A DNA stretch of 64,000 nt from Azospira oryzae (GTDB taxonomy: Bacteria > Pseudomonadota > Gammaproteobacteria > Burkholderiales > Rhodocyclaceae): positions 563,307-627,306 of the forward strand of contig NZ_SHKM01000002.1 of assembly GCF_004217225.1 (NCBI RefSeq), in the 5' to 3' direction. The notes below the pieces were generated by a model. That model did no database searches. It was not told the origin of the DNA and worked only from the letters and a program-made list of their open reading frames with translations. A program made the position numbers and the translations under genes. Shown here in pieces: positions 39,032 to 48,140 of this stretch; positions within the stretch are counted from its first letter, which is position 1, and each line of letters starts with the position of its first letter.

Positions 39032-40648
39032 TTACTCGATGCCCTGGCTGGAGAGGTATTCCTCGTAGGTGCCCTTGTAGTCCACGATGCCGTCCGCCTT
39101 GATTTCGATGATGCGGGTGGCCAGGGAGGAGACGAATTCCCGGTCGTGGGAGACGAACACCAGGGTGCCCTTGAACAGGTCCAGGGCGGTGTTGAGGGAT
39201 TCGATGGATTCCATGTCCAGGTGGTTGGTGGGCTCGTCCAGCAGCAGCACGTTGGAGTGCAGCAGCATCAGCTTGCCGAACAGCATGCGGCCCTGTTCGC
39301 CGCCGGAAATCACCTTCACCGACTTCTTCACTTCGTCGCCGGAGAACAGCAGCCGGCCCAGGGTGCCGCGGATCAGGGTTTCCACGTCGCCGCCCTCGTA
39401 GCCGCCCTGGCGCACGAATTCGGTGATCCAGTCGGTCAGGCTCTTGTCCTCGGCGAAGTCGCTGGCGTGGTCCTGGGCGTAGTAGCCGGGCTTGGCCTTC
39501 TCGGCCCACTTGATGGTGCCGTAGGAGGGCTGCAGCTGGCCCATCAGCAGCTTGAGGAAGGTGGTCTTGCCGACGCCGTTTTCGCCGATGACGGCGATCT
39601 TGTCGCCGGCCTCGATGTTGCAGGTGAAGTTCTTGAACAGGGGCTTGGCCGGGTCGTAGCCGAAGTTGAGGTTCTCGATCTCCACCGCCAGACGGTGCAG
39701 CTTGTCCTTCTCGTCGAAGTCGAAGCGGATCCACGGGTACTGGCGGGAAGAGGGCTTCACGTCTTCCGGCTTGATCTTGTCGATCAGCTTCAGGCGGGAG
39801 GTGGCCTGCTTGGCCTTGGACTTGTTGGCGGAGAAGCGGCGCACGAATTCCTGCAGCTCGGCCACCCGTTCCTTGGCCTTGGCATTGGCGTTCTGCTGGC
39901 GTTCACGGGCCTGGCTGGAGGCTTCCATGAAGTCGTCGTAGTTACCCGGGTAGATGGTGATCTTGCCGTAGTCCAGATCCGCCATGTGGGTGCACACCTG
40001 GTTCAGGAAGTGGCGGTCGTGGGAGATGATCACCATGGTGGAGTTGCGCTCGTTGAGCACGTCTTCCAGCCAGCGGATGGTGTTGATGTCCAGGTTGTTG
40101 GTGGGCTCGTCCAGCAGCAGGATGTCCGGGTTGGCGAACAGGGCCTGGGCCAGCAGCACCCGCAGCTTCCAGCCCGGGGCGACTTCGCGCATGGGGCCGT
40201 TGTGCTTGTCCACCGGGATGCCGACGCCCAGCAGCAGTTCGCCGGCCCGGGATTCGGCGGTGTAGCCGTCGTACTCGGCGAACTTGCCTTCCAGCTCGGC
40301 CGCCTTCATGTAGTCCTCTTCCGTCGCTTCCGGATTGGCGTAGATGGCGTCCTTCTCGCTCATGCAGGCCCACATTTCCTCGTGGCCCATCAGCACCACG
40401 TCCAGCACCCGCATGTCCTCGTAGGCGAACTGGTCCTGCTTCAGGTAGGCCATGCGCTCATGCTTGTCCTTGGAGACATTGCCGCCGGAAGCTTCCAGGG
40501 CGCCGCAGAGGATCTTCATGAAGGTGGACTTGCCCGCCCCGTTGGCGCCGATGAGGCCGTAGCGGAAGCCTTCGCCGAACTTGACGTTGACGTTCTCGAA
40601 CAGGGGTTTGGCCCCGAACTGCATGGTGATATTGGCGGCGACGAGCAT
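39032..40648 (-). CDS. ABC-F ATPase, YbiT-like
   Basis: The 538-residue protein has two ABC domains with Walker [10 protein letters not shown] and GENGVGKTT, and Walker [12 protein letters not shown] and [11 protein letters not shown]. Its first signature reads [13 protein letters not shown] in place of LSGGQ, a known feature of the YbiT branch; the second is ISGGEQGRM. The start [19 protein letters not shown] also fits YbiT. ABC-F proteins of this kind regulate translation on the ribosome. It is cytoplasmic and transcribed alone. Confidence 0.93.
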   Translation of the reverse strand: MLVAANITMQFGAKPLFENVNVKFGEGFRYGLIGANGAGKSTFMKILCGALEASGGNVSKDKHERMAYLKQDQFAYEDMRVLDVVLMGHEEMWACMSEKDAIYANPEATEEDYMKAAELEGKFAEYDGYTAESRAGELLLGVGIPVDKHNGPMREVAPGWKLRVLLAQALFANPDILLLDEPTNNLDINTIRWLEDVLNERNSTMVIISHDRHFLNQVCTHMADLDYGKITIYPGNYDDFMEASSQARERQQNANAKAKERVAELQEFVRRFSANKSKAKQATSRLKLIDKIKPEDVKPSSRQYPWIRFDFDEKDKLHRLAVEIENLNFGYDPAKPLFKNFTCNIEAGDKIAVIGENGVGKTTFLKLLMGQLQPSYGTIKWAEKAKPGYYAQDHASDFAEDKSLTDWITEFVRQGGYEGGDVETLIRGTLGRLLFSGDEVKKSVKVISGGEQGRMLFGKLMLLHSNVLLLDEPTNHLDMESIESLNTALDLFKGTLVFVSHDREFVSSLATRIIEIKADGIVDYKGTYEEYLSSQGIE

Positions 40649-40727
40649 GGACGATCCTGGAAAAACGAACTGCGACGAAAAGCGGGAACGGCGATAGCGG
40701 CGTAAAGCGCGACGAAAGCGGACGACG

Positions 40728-40758
40728 GAAAGACAGAGGGCGGCTTGTCGCCGCCCTC
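40728..40758 (-). terminator. Terminator of the 53-residue gene
   Basis: GAGGGCGGC and GCCGCCCTC pair around a 5-nt loop, followed on the minus strand by TGTCTTTCC. It lies 20 bp after the stop. Confidence 0.75.
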
Positions 40759-40778
40759 GTCAGGTAAGTCGCGGGGAC

Positions 40779-40940
40779 TTACTTGGCGCCGAGGATCGGC
40801 TTGTTACGGGCGTGGCCTTCAGCGGCGTAGACGGCCTTGCGCACAGCCTTGGGGCTGTTGCGGAACAGGCGCTTGGCGGCCTTGGACAGGCAGCGGCGTT
40901 CCAGGGTGGAACGGCGGGTACGGTTGGCGGTAGCGGCCAT
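40779..40940 (-). CDS. Small basic protein of unknown function (53 aa)
   Basis: The 53-residue product is rich in Arg, Lys and Ala, begins MAATANRTRRSTLERRC and ends in KPILGAK. A GGAGA site sits 6 nt before the ATG and a hairpin terminator follows, so it is a complete transcription unit. Codons such as CGT and AAG fit strong expression. Size and charge resemble a ribosome- or nucleic-acid-binding protein, but it is not S20 or S21 by sequence and I do not recognise the family. It lies between the YbiT gene and a divergent DNA methyltransferase. Confidence 0.7.
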   Translation of the reverse strand: MAATANRTRRSTLERRCLSKAAKRLFRNSPKAVRKAVYAAEGHARNKPILGAK

Positions 40941-40951
40941 GGTTTTCTCCG

Positions 40952-40967
40952 GTCAAGCAGGCTTGAC
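40952..40967. promoter_or_regulatory. Perfect palindrome in the 5' leader of the 53-residue gene
   Basis: GTCAAGC and GCTTGAC are separated by two bases, 12 bp upstream of the ATG and just before the ribosome site. The tight centre suits a protein-bound dyad better than an RNA hairpin. A regulator is not identified. Confidence 0.5.
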
Positions 40968-41152
40968 TCAAATGGTTGGAAAAACAAGGTTAAACCGGCT
41001 CAGGCCAGCCTCGAAAAAACGGGTCTGAAATCCAGTCCGACCTAATGATCAAGATCAGGGGCGTGAATTTTAAAGGTTTTTTCCCGTTTTGGGCAGCTTT
41101 TACCCGGCGAAGGCAGCGAATGGGGCCCCTGCCATAGGGTAAACTGGCGCCC

Positions 41153-42364
41153 ATGGCCGAATGCGCAGAACCCGTTGCCCCTCCCGTTGCCCTTGCCCAC
41201 GACATCATCCGTCTGGGCCAGGTCTTCACCCCGCCCGACATCGTCACCCGCATGCTGGCCCTGCGCCGCAATGCGGGACGGGTGCTGGAGCCGGCCTGCG
41301 GCGACGGCGCCTTCCTGGCCCGCCTGCCGGGGGCCGTCGGCATCGAGGTGGATGGGCGCCATGCGCCGGCCGGGGCCACGGTCATGGATTTCTTCGCCTA
41401 CCCGGTGAGCGAGCAATTCCACACCATCATCGGCAATCCGCCCTACGTCCGCTTCCAGGACATTCCGGCCCCGACCCGGGCCCGCCTCAGCCTGGACCAT
41501 TTCGACGGCCGCTCCAACCTCTACCTGTTTTTCATCGAAAAGTGCCTGCGCCACCTGGTGCCCGGCGGCGAGCTGATCTTCATCACGCCCCGGGATTTCC
41601 TCAAGGCCACCTCCGCCGTCGGCATGAACCGGCTGCTCCACGCCGCCGGCAGCATCACCGACTTCATCGACCTGGGCGACGCCCGGGTCTTCCCCGGGGC
41701 CACGCCCAACTGCGTCATCTGGCGCTTCGAGAAAGGCGACTTTTCCCGCCGCACCCGCTACGAGGCGGGGGGGCAGGTGGAAGAGCGCCATTTCCAGTGC
41801 AGCGGCGGCCACCTGGCCTTCACCCGGGAGCCTTGCCCGGTGCGCCTGCGGGACGTGTTCTACGTCAAGGTGGGCGCCGTTTCCGGGGCCGACGACCTGT
41901 ACGCCTCGGCCGAGCACGGCAACCAGGATTTCGTCTGCGCCCGCACCGCCCGCACCGGCCAGACCCGCCGCATGATCTACGATGTGCGCCATCCCCTGCT
42001 CGAACCCCACCGGGAACGCCTGATCCAGCGCCGCATCCGCCGCTTCGACGAGAGCAACTGGTGGAAGTGGGGGCGCAGCTGCCACCTCAGCGACGGCCCG
42101 CGCATCTATGTGAACGGCAAGACCCGGGTGGGCCGGCCCTTCTTCCTCCATCCTTGCCGCTATTACGACGGCGCCGTGCTGGCCCTCTTCCCCCACGACC
42201 CGACGGTGGATGTGCAGGTGCTGTGCGACATGCTCAACGCCGTGGACTGGGAAGCCCAGGGTTTCGTCTGCGACGGCCGCTTCCTCTTCGCCCAGCGGGC
42301 CCTGGAACAGGCCCTGCTGCCCGAGGCCTTCGCCCCCTTCGCGCGGCGGCCCGGGGCCGCCTGA
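41153..42364 (+). CDS. N6-adenine-type DNA methyltransferase, orphan
   Basis: The 403-residue protein has the gamma-type order of DNA adenine methyltransferases. Motif X is LGQVFTPPDIV (about 21-31), motif I is VLEPACGDGAFL (about 43-54), and the catalytic motif IV is IIGNPPYVRF (about 91-100). A specificity-like C-terminal region of about 200 residues follows. It should methylate adenine in a specific DNA sequence. No restriction gene is visible, but a 110-residue protein of unknown family follows directly. The recognition site cannot be predicted. Confidence 0.85.
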   Translation: MAECAEPVAPPVALAHDIIRLGQVFTPPDIVTRMLALRRNAGRVLEPACGDGAFLARLPGAVGIEVDGRHAPAGATVMDFFAYPVSEQFHTIIGNPPYVRFQDIPAPTRARLSLDHFDGRSNLYLFFIEKCLRHLVPGGELIFITPRDFLKATSAVGMNRLLHAAGSITDFIDLGDARVFPGATPNCVIWRFEKGDFSRRTRYEAGGQVEERHFQCSGGHLAFTREPCPVRLRDVFYVKVGAVSGADDLYASAEHGNQDFVCARTARTGQTRRMIYDVRHPLLEPHRERLIQRRIRRFDESNWWKWGRSCHLSDGPRIYVNGKTRVGRPFFLHPCRYYDGAVLALFPHDPTVDVQVLCDMLNAVDWEAQGFVCDGRFLFAQRALEQALLPEAFAPFARRPGAA

Positions 42365-42365
42365 G

Positions 42366-42698
42366 ATGGAGCTGCCGGGGCGGGCCCTGGCGCCCTACGT
42401 GCGGGTAATGCTGGGCCAGGCCGGGGAGCCGGCCGGCCAGTGCAGCGTCGAACGCACGCAATGGCTGGACCAGGGTGTCGAGGTGCGCCGGGAGGTGGCG
42501 ACCTGGGAGTTCGCCGACGGCGCCGTGATCCGCCGCACGGTGGAGGAAGACGACTTCCCTGCCGCCCTGGCCTGTGCCGAATGCTGGATCACCTACGAAG
42601 TGCTGGCCAGCGCCCCTGAAAATCCCATCCATCCCGCCCGCCAGGTCTTCGAGAACGCCTGCCGGGAATCCTTCTGGCTGGCCTACCACTCCGCCTGA
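42366..42698 (+). CDS. Hypothetical protein next to the DNA methyltransferase
   Basis: The 110-residue soluble protein begins 1 bp after the methyltransferase stop, so the two are almost surely co-translated. It is acidic and rich in Glu, with strands near VEVRREVATWEFADGA and helices near the C-terminus; no catalytic motif is visible. It could be an accessory subunit or an unrelated small gene. I recognise no family. Confidence 0.65.
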   Translation: MELPGRALAPYVRVMLGQAGEPAGQCSVERTQWLDQGVEVRREVATWEFADGAVIRRTVEEDDFPAALACAECWITYEVLASAPENPIHPARQVFENACRESFWLAYHSA

Positions 42699-42721
42699 GC
42701 CGCTAGGCCGCGGCCAGGGGG

Positions 42722-45583
42722 TCAGGCCTTGCCGCGCAGGTAGGCCTCGCATTCCGCCGCCGGCATGGGGCGGGCATAGAGGTAGCCCTGGACTTCGTCG
42801 CAGCCGGTGGCGCGCAGGGCGGCGGCCTGGGATTCGGTTTCGACCCCTTCGGCGATGGTCTTCAGCTTCAGGCTGGAGGCCATCTGCACCACGGCGCGGA
42901 CGATGGCGGCGCTGTCGCCGTCGCTGGTGATGTCGCGCACGAAGCTCTGGTCGATCTTCAGCTTGTCCACCGTGAAGCGCTTCAGGTAGGCCAGGCTGGA
43001 ATAGCCGGTGCCGAAATCGTCGATGGAAAGCAGCACGCCCATGGCGTTCATGGCCTTGAGGGTGGCCAGGGTGGCCTCCGCATCCTGGATCAGGATGGAT
43101 TCGGTCAGTTCCAGCTCCAGGCTGGCGGCGGGCAGGCTGGCGGCGCTGAGGGCGTCGCCGACGGTGATCAGCAGGTTGTCCCGGTGGAACTGCAGGGCCG
43201 ACAGGTTCACCGCCATGGTCATGGGCGGCAGGCCGGCATCGAGCCAGGTCCGGGCCTGGCGACAGGCTTCCTGGATCACCCAGGCGCCCATGGGCACGAT
43301 CAGGCCCGTCTCTTCCGCTAGGGGGATGAACTTGCCCGGGGGCACCAGGCCTTCCGGCGTGCGCCAGCGCAGCAGGGCCTCCACCCCCACCACCCGGCCG
43401 CTGGCCAGGTCCAGCTGGGGCTGGTAGTAGAGCACCAGCTCCTGCCGCTCCAGGGCCTGGTGCAGGCGTTGTTGCAGGGTCAGGCGTTCCAGGGTGCTGA
43501 CGTTCATGGCCTCGGTGAAGAAGCGGTAGGCGTTGCGGCCGCTCTGCTTGGCATGCACCAGGGCCGTATCGGCCTTCTTCAGCAGGGTGTCGAAATCGCT
43601 GCCGTCGTCCGGGGCCAGGCTGATGCCGATGCTGCCGGTGATGCTCAGGGGGTGGCCGTCCACCTCGAAGGGGGTGGCCAGGGCGGCCAGCACCGTCTCG
43701 GCGGCCCGGGAGACCCGGGCCAGGTCCTGGGCCTGGGGCAGGACGATCAGGAACTCGTCACCGCCCTGGCGGCACAGGGTGCTGCTTTCCCGCAGGATGT
43801 TCTTCAGGCGCTTGACCACGGTGCGCAGCAGCTGGTCGCCGGCGTGGTGGCCGAGGGAGTCGTTGATGGTCTTGAAGTGGTCCAGGTCCAGCAGCAGCAG
43901 GGCCACCGGGTTGATGCCGCCGGCGCCCCGCTCCATGGCCGATTCCACCGCCTGTTCCAGGCGCAGGCGCAGCAGGTTGCGGTTGGGCAGGCCGGTCAGG
44001 TGGTCGTGCTGAGCGAGGAACTGCAGGCGTTCCTCCAGGGCCTTGCGGTCCGAGATGTCGGAGAAGACGGCGACATGGTTCACCACCCGGCCCTGGTCGT
44101 CCTTGACCACGTTGATGCGGGTCCACTTCGGGTAGATCTCGCCGCTCTTGCGCCGGTCGTAGATTTCGCCCTGCCAGTAGCCCTGGCTGTTGAGGGCCTC
44201 CCACATCTGGCGGTAGAAGGTCTTGTCGTGGTGGCCCGAGGAGAGCAGGCGGGGATTGCGCCCCAGCACCTCTTCGGCGCTGTAGCCGGTGGTTTCGCAG
44301 AAGGCCCGGTTCACCGAGCGGATGTTGTTGTCGGCGTCGGTGACGAGGAAGGCTTCGTTGGAGGTGTCGAACACCTTGGCCGCCAGGCGCAGTTCCTCTT
44401 CCTGGCGCTTGCGCTCGGTGATGTCCACCATCACCCCCACCAGGCCGGCAACCCGCCCTTCGGCGTCCATGAAGGTGGCCTTGTTGTAGATCACGTCGTG
44501 CTTGCTGCCGTCGGCGTAACAGGCCTGGCTTTCGTAGACTTGCTTGCCCGGGTTGTCGAACAGCTGGCGGTCGGCGGCGGCGTAGATGTCGGCCAGCTCC
44601 TTCGGCGCCAGGTCGTAGACGCTCTTGCCCAGCAGCTCGTGGCGTTCCTTGCCAAGGTAGGTGAGGAAGGCTTCGTTGCAACCCACGTAGCGGCCCTGGG
44701 CATCCTTGTAGAAAAGGGGGCTGGGAATGGCCTCGATCAGGGTGTGCATGAACTGCACGTGTTCCTGCAGCTGGGCGTCGGCCTGTTGCAGGGCGTCCTG
44801 CTTGCGCGCCAGGCTGGCGGCGGTTTCGTCGAACTGGCGCGCCAGGGTGGCGATTTCGTCGTCACCGGCCATGCCGATGCGTTCGTTCAGATGGCCCTCG
44901 CCCAGGCGCCGGGCGGCGGCGGAGATGCGCTGCAGGCGGCGGGTCACCCACAGGTCCAGCAGCAGGGACAGCAGCAGGGCGCCGAGCACGGCCAGGGCGC
45001 CCGTCTTCAGGGACTCCTCCACCGCTTCGCTGCGGGCGGCGGCCAGGGGCGCCGTCATGTCGAATTCGACGTACAGGGTGCCGCGCTTGAGGCCGCGCAG
45101 GGAGCCGTGGGTGAGGTCGAGCACCAGGGGGAAGTAGCCGCTGAGCACGGTCCCTGCCTCGTTCAGCTCGATGCGGTGCTGGTCCCGGCCCATGGCCTCG
45201 TCCGCCTCCCGCGGCCGGTAGCCGCTGACCCGGGCCGCGTCCTGGCCCTGCCACAGGTAGCGGTTGGCGAAGATGACCTGGTGCTGTTCGTCGGCCAGGA
45301 TCAGGGTGTTGATGCGGGGGTGCAGGGCGGTGGCCGAGAGGCGGGCCTTGGCCTGGGACAGGTTGTCCAGCACCAGGCGCTCGGAGAGGATGTCCTGCAG
45401 CTGGCGCATGAGGACGCCCACGGTTTCCCGGCTTTCCTGCTCGATGCGCTGGCTGGCGTGCTGGTACCAGTGCTGGGCGACGTAGAGGGAGGCCAGGATG
45501 GCGGACAGCAGCAGCACCACCGGCAGCAGCCGCTTCAGGCGGAAGGGGGCCGGCAGCTGGTGGATGGGGGGTACGGACTTCAT
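42722..45583 (-). CDS. Membrane GGDEF-EAL protein with HAMP and two PAS domains
   Basis: The 953-residue protein has a first helix at about 18-38, a periplasmic sensor to about 195, a second helix, a HAMP region (about 215-270), PAS domains near 275-395 and 400-520, GGDEF (about 530-690) and EAL (about 700-945). The GGDEF motif is intact (CRQGGDEF) but the RxxD site is degenerate (RESS). The EAL domain keeps EALLRW, NLSA, ELTES, DDFGTGYSS, KIDQSFV and AEGVET, so it is probably an active phosphodiesterase. Its start overlaps the stop of an upstream binding-protein gene in an ATGA, so the two are translated together. The longer upstream frame is rejected. Confidence 0.94.
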   Translation of the reverse strand: MKSVPPIHQLPAPFRLKRLLPVVLLLSAILASLYVAQHWYQHASQRIEQESRETVGVLMRQLQDILSERLVLDNLSQAKARLSATALHPRINTLILADEQHQVIFANRYLWQGQDAARVSGYRPREADEAMGRDQHRIELNEAGTVLSGYFPLVLDLTHGSLRGLKRGTLYVEFDMTAPLAAARSEAVEESLKTGALAVLGALLLSLLLDLWVTRRLQRISAAARRLGEGHLNERIGMAGDDEIATLARQFDETAASLARKQDALQQADAQLQEHVQFMHTLIEAIPSPLFYKDAQGRYVGCNEAFLTYLGKERHELLGKSVYDLAPKELADIYAAADRQLFDNPGKQVYESQACYADGSKHDVIYNKATFMDAEGRVAGLVGVMVDITERKRQEEELRLAAKVFDTSNEAFLVTDADNNIRSVNRAFCETTGYSAEEVLGRNPRLLSSGHHDKTFYRQMWEALNSQGYWQGEIYDRRKSGEIYPKWTRINVVKDDQGRVVNHVAVFSDISDRKALEERLQFLAQHDHLTGLPNRNLLRLRLEQAVESAMERGAGGINPVALLLLDLDHFKTINDSLGHHAGDQLLRTVVKRLKNILRESSTLCRQGGDEFLIVLPQAQDLARVSRAAETVLAALATPFEVDGHPLSITGSIGISLAPDDGSDFDTLLKKADTALVHAKQSGRNAYRFFTEAMNVSTLERLTLQQRLHQALERQELVLYYQPQLDLASGRVVGVEALLRWRTPEGLVPPGKFIPLAEETGLIVPMGAWVIQEACRQARTWLDAGLPPMTMAVNLSALQFHRDNLLITVGDALSAASLPAASLELELTESILIQDAEATLATLKAMNAMGVLLSIDDFGTGYSSLAYLKRFTVDKLKIDQSFVRDITSDGDSAAIVRAVVQMASSLKLKTIAEGVETESQAAALRATGCDEVQGYLYARPMPAAECEAYLRGKA

Positions 45584-46578
45584 GGCGCCAGCACCTCCGC
45601 CAGGTCCGCCGGCAGCAGGCGCAGGGGGGCGACCCCGTGGCTGAGCAGCTGGCGTTCCTGCATCAGGGTGGCCAGCCGTTGCAGAGGGGCGGCGATGGCC
45701 GGGGTGGTGCCGGTGAGCAGATTGAGGTTTTCCTGGCGGTCGGGCAGGACCAGGCCGTCCAGGGCCTTGAGCAGTTCGGGGCCGCTGCTCTGGGTGCGGC
45801 GCCCCAGGGCGGCGGCGACCTCGGCCGGCGCCGCCTTGAACTCGTCGAGGACGCGGAACCAGGCCTGGCTGAGGGTCTTCAGGGTCGCCCGGTGCTGCCG
45901 GTAGGCCTCCTCCCGCACCACCAGCAGGTCGAAGATCTCGCCCGGGGTCTGACGGCTGGAGAAGAGCTGGTGCGCGCCCATGGCCTGCAGGCGGGAGAGC
46001 ACCGGTTCGAAGGTCACCACCGCATCCACGGCACCGGCGATGTAGGCATTGATGTGGGTGTCCACCGTCAGGGGCACCACCGAGACGTCGGCCGGGGCCA
46101 GGCCGCCCTGGGCCAGGGCCCGGGTCAGCATGTAGGCGCCCAGGGCCTGGTTTTCCACACCGATGCGGCGCCCCTTGAGGTCCGCCAGGCGGCGGATGTC
46201 GGGGCGGGCCACCAGGGCGTCGCCGCCGTGGGAGATGTCCAGCACCAGGGCGACGCGCACCTCCACCTTGTCCGCCAGCAGGCTGAGGGCCTCGTCGCCG
46301 GTGAGGGCGGCGCCATCCAGGGCGCCGTTGCGCAGGGCCCGCAGGACTTCGGAGGAGGAGGTCAGTTCGTACAGGCGGAGCGGTGCATCGCTCCAGTAGC
46401 CCCGTTCCCGGGCCAGGTGCAGGGGCTCGTAGCCGGGCCATTCGTTGGTGCCCAGGCGCAGGGGCGCCAGCTGTTGCCGGCGTCCGCAACCGGCGAGCAG
46501 CGCCGCACCGGCGGCCAGCAACAGGCGGCGGCGGGTGAGGTGGGGCAAGAGGCTGGCATGGGCGCTGGCGGAGGACAT
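45580..46578 (-). CDS. NMT1/SsuA-like periplasmic binding lipoprotein
   Basis: The 332-residue protein has a twin-arginine-like start (TRRRLLLAAGAALLAGCG) that is also a lipobox, with Cys near residue 31. The NMT1/THI5-SsuA-type fold follows: LGTNEWPGYEPLHLARERGYW, SSSEVLRALRNGALDGAALTGDEAL, LKGRRIGVENQALGAYML and VDAVVTFEPVLSRL. No permease or ATPase is near. It overlaps the GGDEF-EAL gene by 4 bp, so it probably binds a small ligand (amine, sulfonate or pyrimidine type) and controls that protein. It is divergent from gshA. Confidence 0.88.
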   Translation of the reverse strand: MSSASAHASLLPHLTRRRLLLAAGAALLAGCGRRQQLAPLRLGTNEWPGYEPLHLARERGYWSDAPLRLYELTSSSEVLRALRNGALDGAALTGDEALSLLADKVEVRVALVLDISHGGDALVARPDIRRLADLKGRRIGVENQALGAYMLTRALAQGGLAPADVSVVPLTVDTHINAYIAGAVDAVVTFEPVLSRLQAMGAHQLFSSRQTPGEIFDLLVVREEAYRQHRATLKTLSQAWFRVLDEFKAAPAEVAAALGRRTQSSGPELLKALDGLVLPDRQENLNLLTGTTPAIAAPLQRLATLMQERQLLSHGVAPLRLLPADLAEVLAP

Positions 46579-46599
46579 GGGCGGGGCCGGAAAATTACC

Positions 46600-46619
46600 A
46601 TTTCATTATCTCATGAAAT
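46600..46619. promoter_or_regulatory. Inverted repeat between the binding-protein gene and gshA
   Basis: ATTTCAT and ATGAAAT are perfect 7-bp arms separated by 6 bp, in the AT-rich part of a 173-bp divergent gap. It is a candidate operator or promoter element for either gene; the regulator is unknown. Confidence 0.45.
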
Positions 46620-46751
46620 ACCAGGTGTTCCCGGGACGGTGAGGCGGCCGGGGGACTAAGGGAAAGCCGTCGGGGCGGCGGGACGCCCCGTTTTGGTAAC
46701 ATAGGCCGTCTCAACCACAACGGCGTTCCGCCGACCCGGAGACAGCTCCCC

Positions 46752-48032
46752 ATGGTTCCCCATCTCACCACCGCCCTCACCGGCCCCCTGCTGGACCTGG
46801 AAAAACGCTTCCTCGACGACAGTACCCGCATCGAACAATGGCTGCGCAGCCAGTGGCAGGAGCACACGCCGCCCTTCTACGGCTCGGTGGACCTGCGCAA
46901 CAACGGCTTCAAGCTGGCCCCGGTGGATACCAACCTCTTCCCCGGCGGCTTCAACAACCTGAATCCGGCCTTCCTGCCCCTGTGCGTGCATGCCACCATG
47001 TCGGCCATCGAGAAAATCTGTCCCGATGCCCGCAACCTGCTGCTCATCCCCGAGAACCACACGCGCAACCAGTTCTACCTGATGAACGTGGCCCAGCTGG
47101 CCACCATCCTGCGCCAGACCGGCCTCAACGTGCGCATCGGCACCCTGCTGCCGGAGATCACCGAGCCCACCACCCTGGAACTGCCCAACGGCCACAGCCT
47201 GGTGCTGGAGCCCCTGGTGCGGACCCAGTACCGGCTCGGCCTGAAGGACTTCGACCCCTGCGCCATCCTGCTCAACAACGACCTTTCCGCCGGCGCCCCT
47301 GCCATCCTGCAGAACCTCAACGAGCAGTTCCTGCTGCCGCCCCTGCACGCCGGCTGGGCGGTGCGCCGCAAGTCCCACCACTTCGCCGCCTACGACCAGG
47401 TGGCCACCGACTTCGCCGCCCATTTGGGCCTGGATCCGTGGCGCATCAATCCCTATTTCGCCGTGTGCAACCAGATCAACTTCCATGAGCGCCAGGGCGA
47501 GGACTGTCTGGCCGCCCAGGTGGACATGCTGCTGGCCCGCATCCGCGAGAAGTACAAGGAATACGGCGTCACCGAGACGCCCTACGTGGTGGTCAAGGCC
47601 GATGCCGGCACCTACGGCATGGGCGTCATGACGGTGAAGGACGCCTCCGAGGTCACCGGCCTCAACCGCAAGCAGCGCAACAAGATGAGCGTGGTCAAGG
47701 AAGGCCTGGAAGTGTCCGAGGTGATCATCCAGGAAGGGGTGCATACCTTCGAGAGCATCAACGACGGCGTCGCCGAGCCGGTGGTGTACATGATCGACCG
47801 CTATGTGGTCGGCGGCTTCTACCGGGTGCACAGCGGCCGCGCCAAGGACGAAAACCTCAACGCCCCGGGCATGCACTTCGAGCCCCTGGCCTTCGAGACC
47901 TGTTGCAACCAGCCCGAGCACGCCCTGGCCCCGGATGCCCCGCCCAACCGCTTCTACGCCTACGGCGTGGTGGCGCGCCTGGCCCTGCTGGCAGCGTCCG
48001 TGGAACTGGAAAACACCACGCCGGCGGCCTGA
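46752..48032 (+). CDS. gshA: Glutamate-cysteine ligase, proteobacterial type
   Basis: The 426-residue enzyme joins glutamate and cysteine with ATP, the first step of glutathione synthesis. It is of the beta/gammaproteobacterial type that is distinct from the E. coli enzyme. SVDLRNNGFKLAPVDTNLFPGGFNNL near 45-70, YVVVKADAGTYGMGVM near 278-293 and VVGGFYRVHS near 355-364 match that group. GGAGA precedes the ATG. A hairpin with a T-run follows the stop, and gshB lies 108 bp downstream. Confidence 0.94.
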   Translation: MVPHLTTALTGPLLDLEKRFLDDSTRIEQWLRSQWQEHTPPFYGSVDLRNNGFKLAPVDTNLFPGGFNNLNPAFLPLCVHATMSAIEKICPDARNLLLIPENHTRNQFYLMNVAQLATILRQTGLNVRIGTLLPEITEPTTLELPNGHSLVLEPLVRTQYRLGLKDFDPCAILLNNDLSAGAPAILQNLNEQFLLPPLHAGWAVRRKSHHFAAYDQVATDFAAHLGLDPWRINPYFAVCNQINFHERQGEDCLAAQVDMLLARIREKYKEYGVTETPYVVVKADAGTYGMGVMTVKDASEVTGLNRKQRNKMSVVKEGLEVSEVIIQEGVHTFESINDGVAEPVVYMIDRYVVGGFYRVHSGRAKDENLNAPGMHFEPLAFETCCNQPEHALAPDAPPNRFYAYGVVARLALLAASVELENTTPAA

Positions 48033-48065
48033 TGTCCCGGCCCGGGGCGACGGCCCGGCGAGCGA

Positions 48066-48089
48066 TGCCGGGAACCATCCCGGCGTTTT
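48066..48089 (+). terminator. Terminator or attenuator between gshA and gshB
   Basis: GCCGGGA and TCCCGGC pair around a 4-nt loop, followed by GTTTTC. It could end gshA transcription or reduce read-through into gshB. Confidence 0.65.
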
Positions 48090-48140
48090 CGCCTCTGTGA
48101 CAGGGCTCGCCTCCGCTGCCCACCTCTTTCAGGACTTTCC

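Noticed and set aside
40652-40735. Near-repeats of GCGACGAAAAGCGG in the leader of the YbiT gene.
   Set aside because: Only two imperfect short copies; not enough for a repeat element or operator claim.
45584-46489. In-frame upstream extension of the GGDEF-EAL gene.
   Set aside because: It runs through the binding-protein gene in another frame and is low-complexity; ATG 45583 with ATGA overlap is the natural start.
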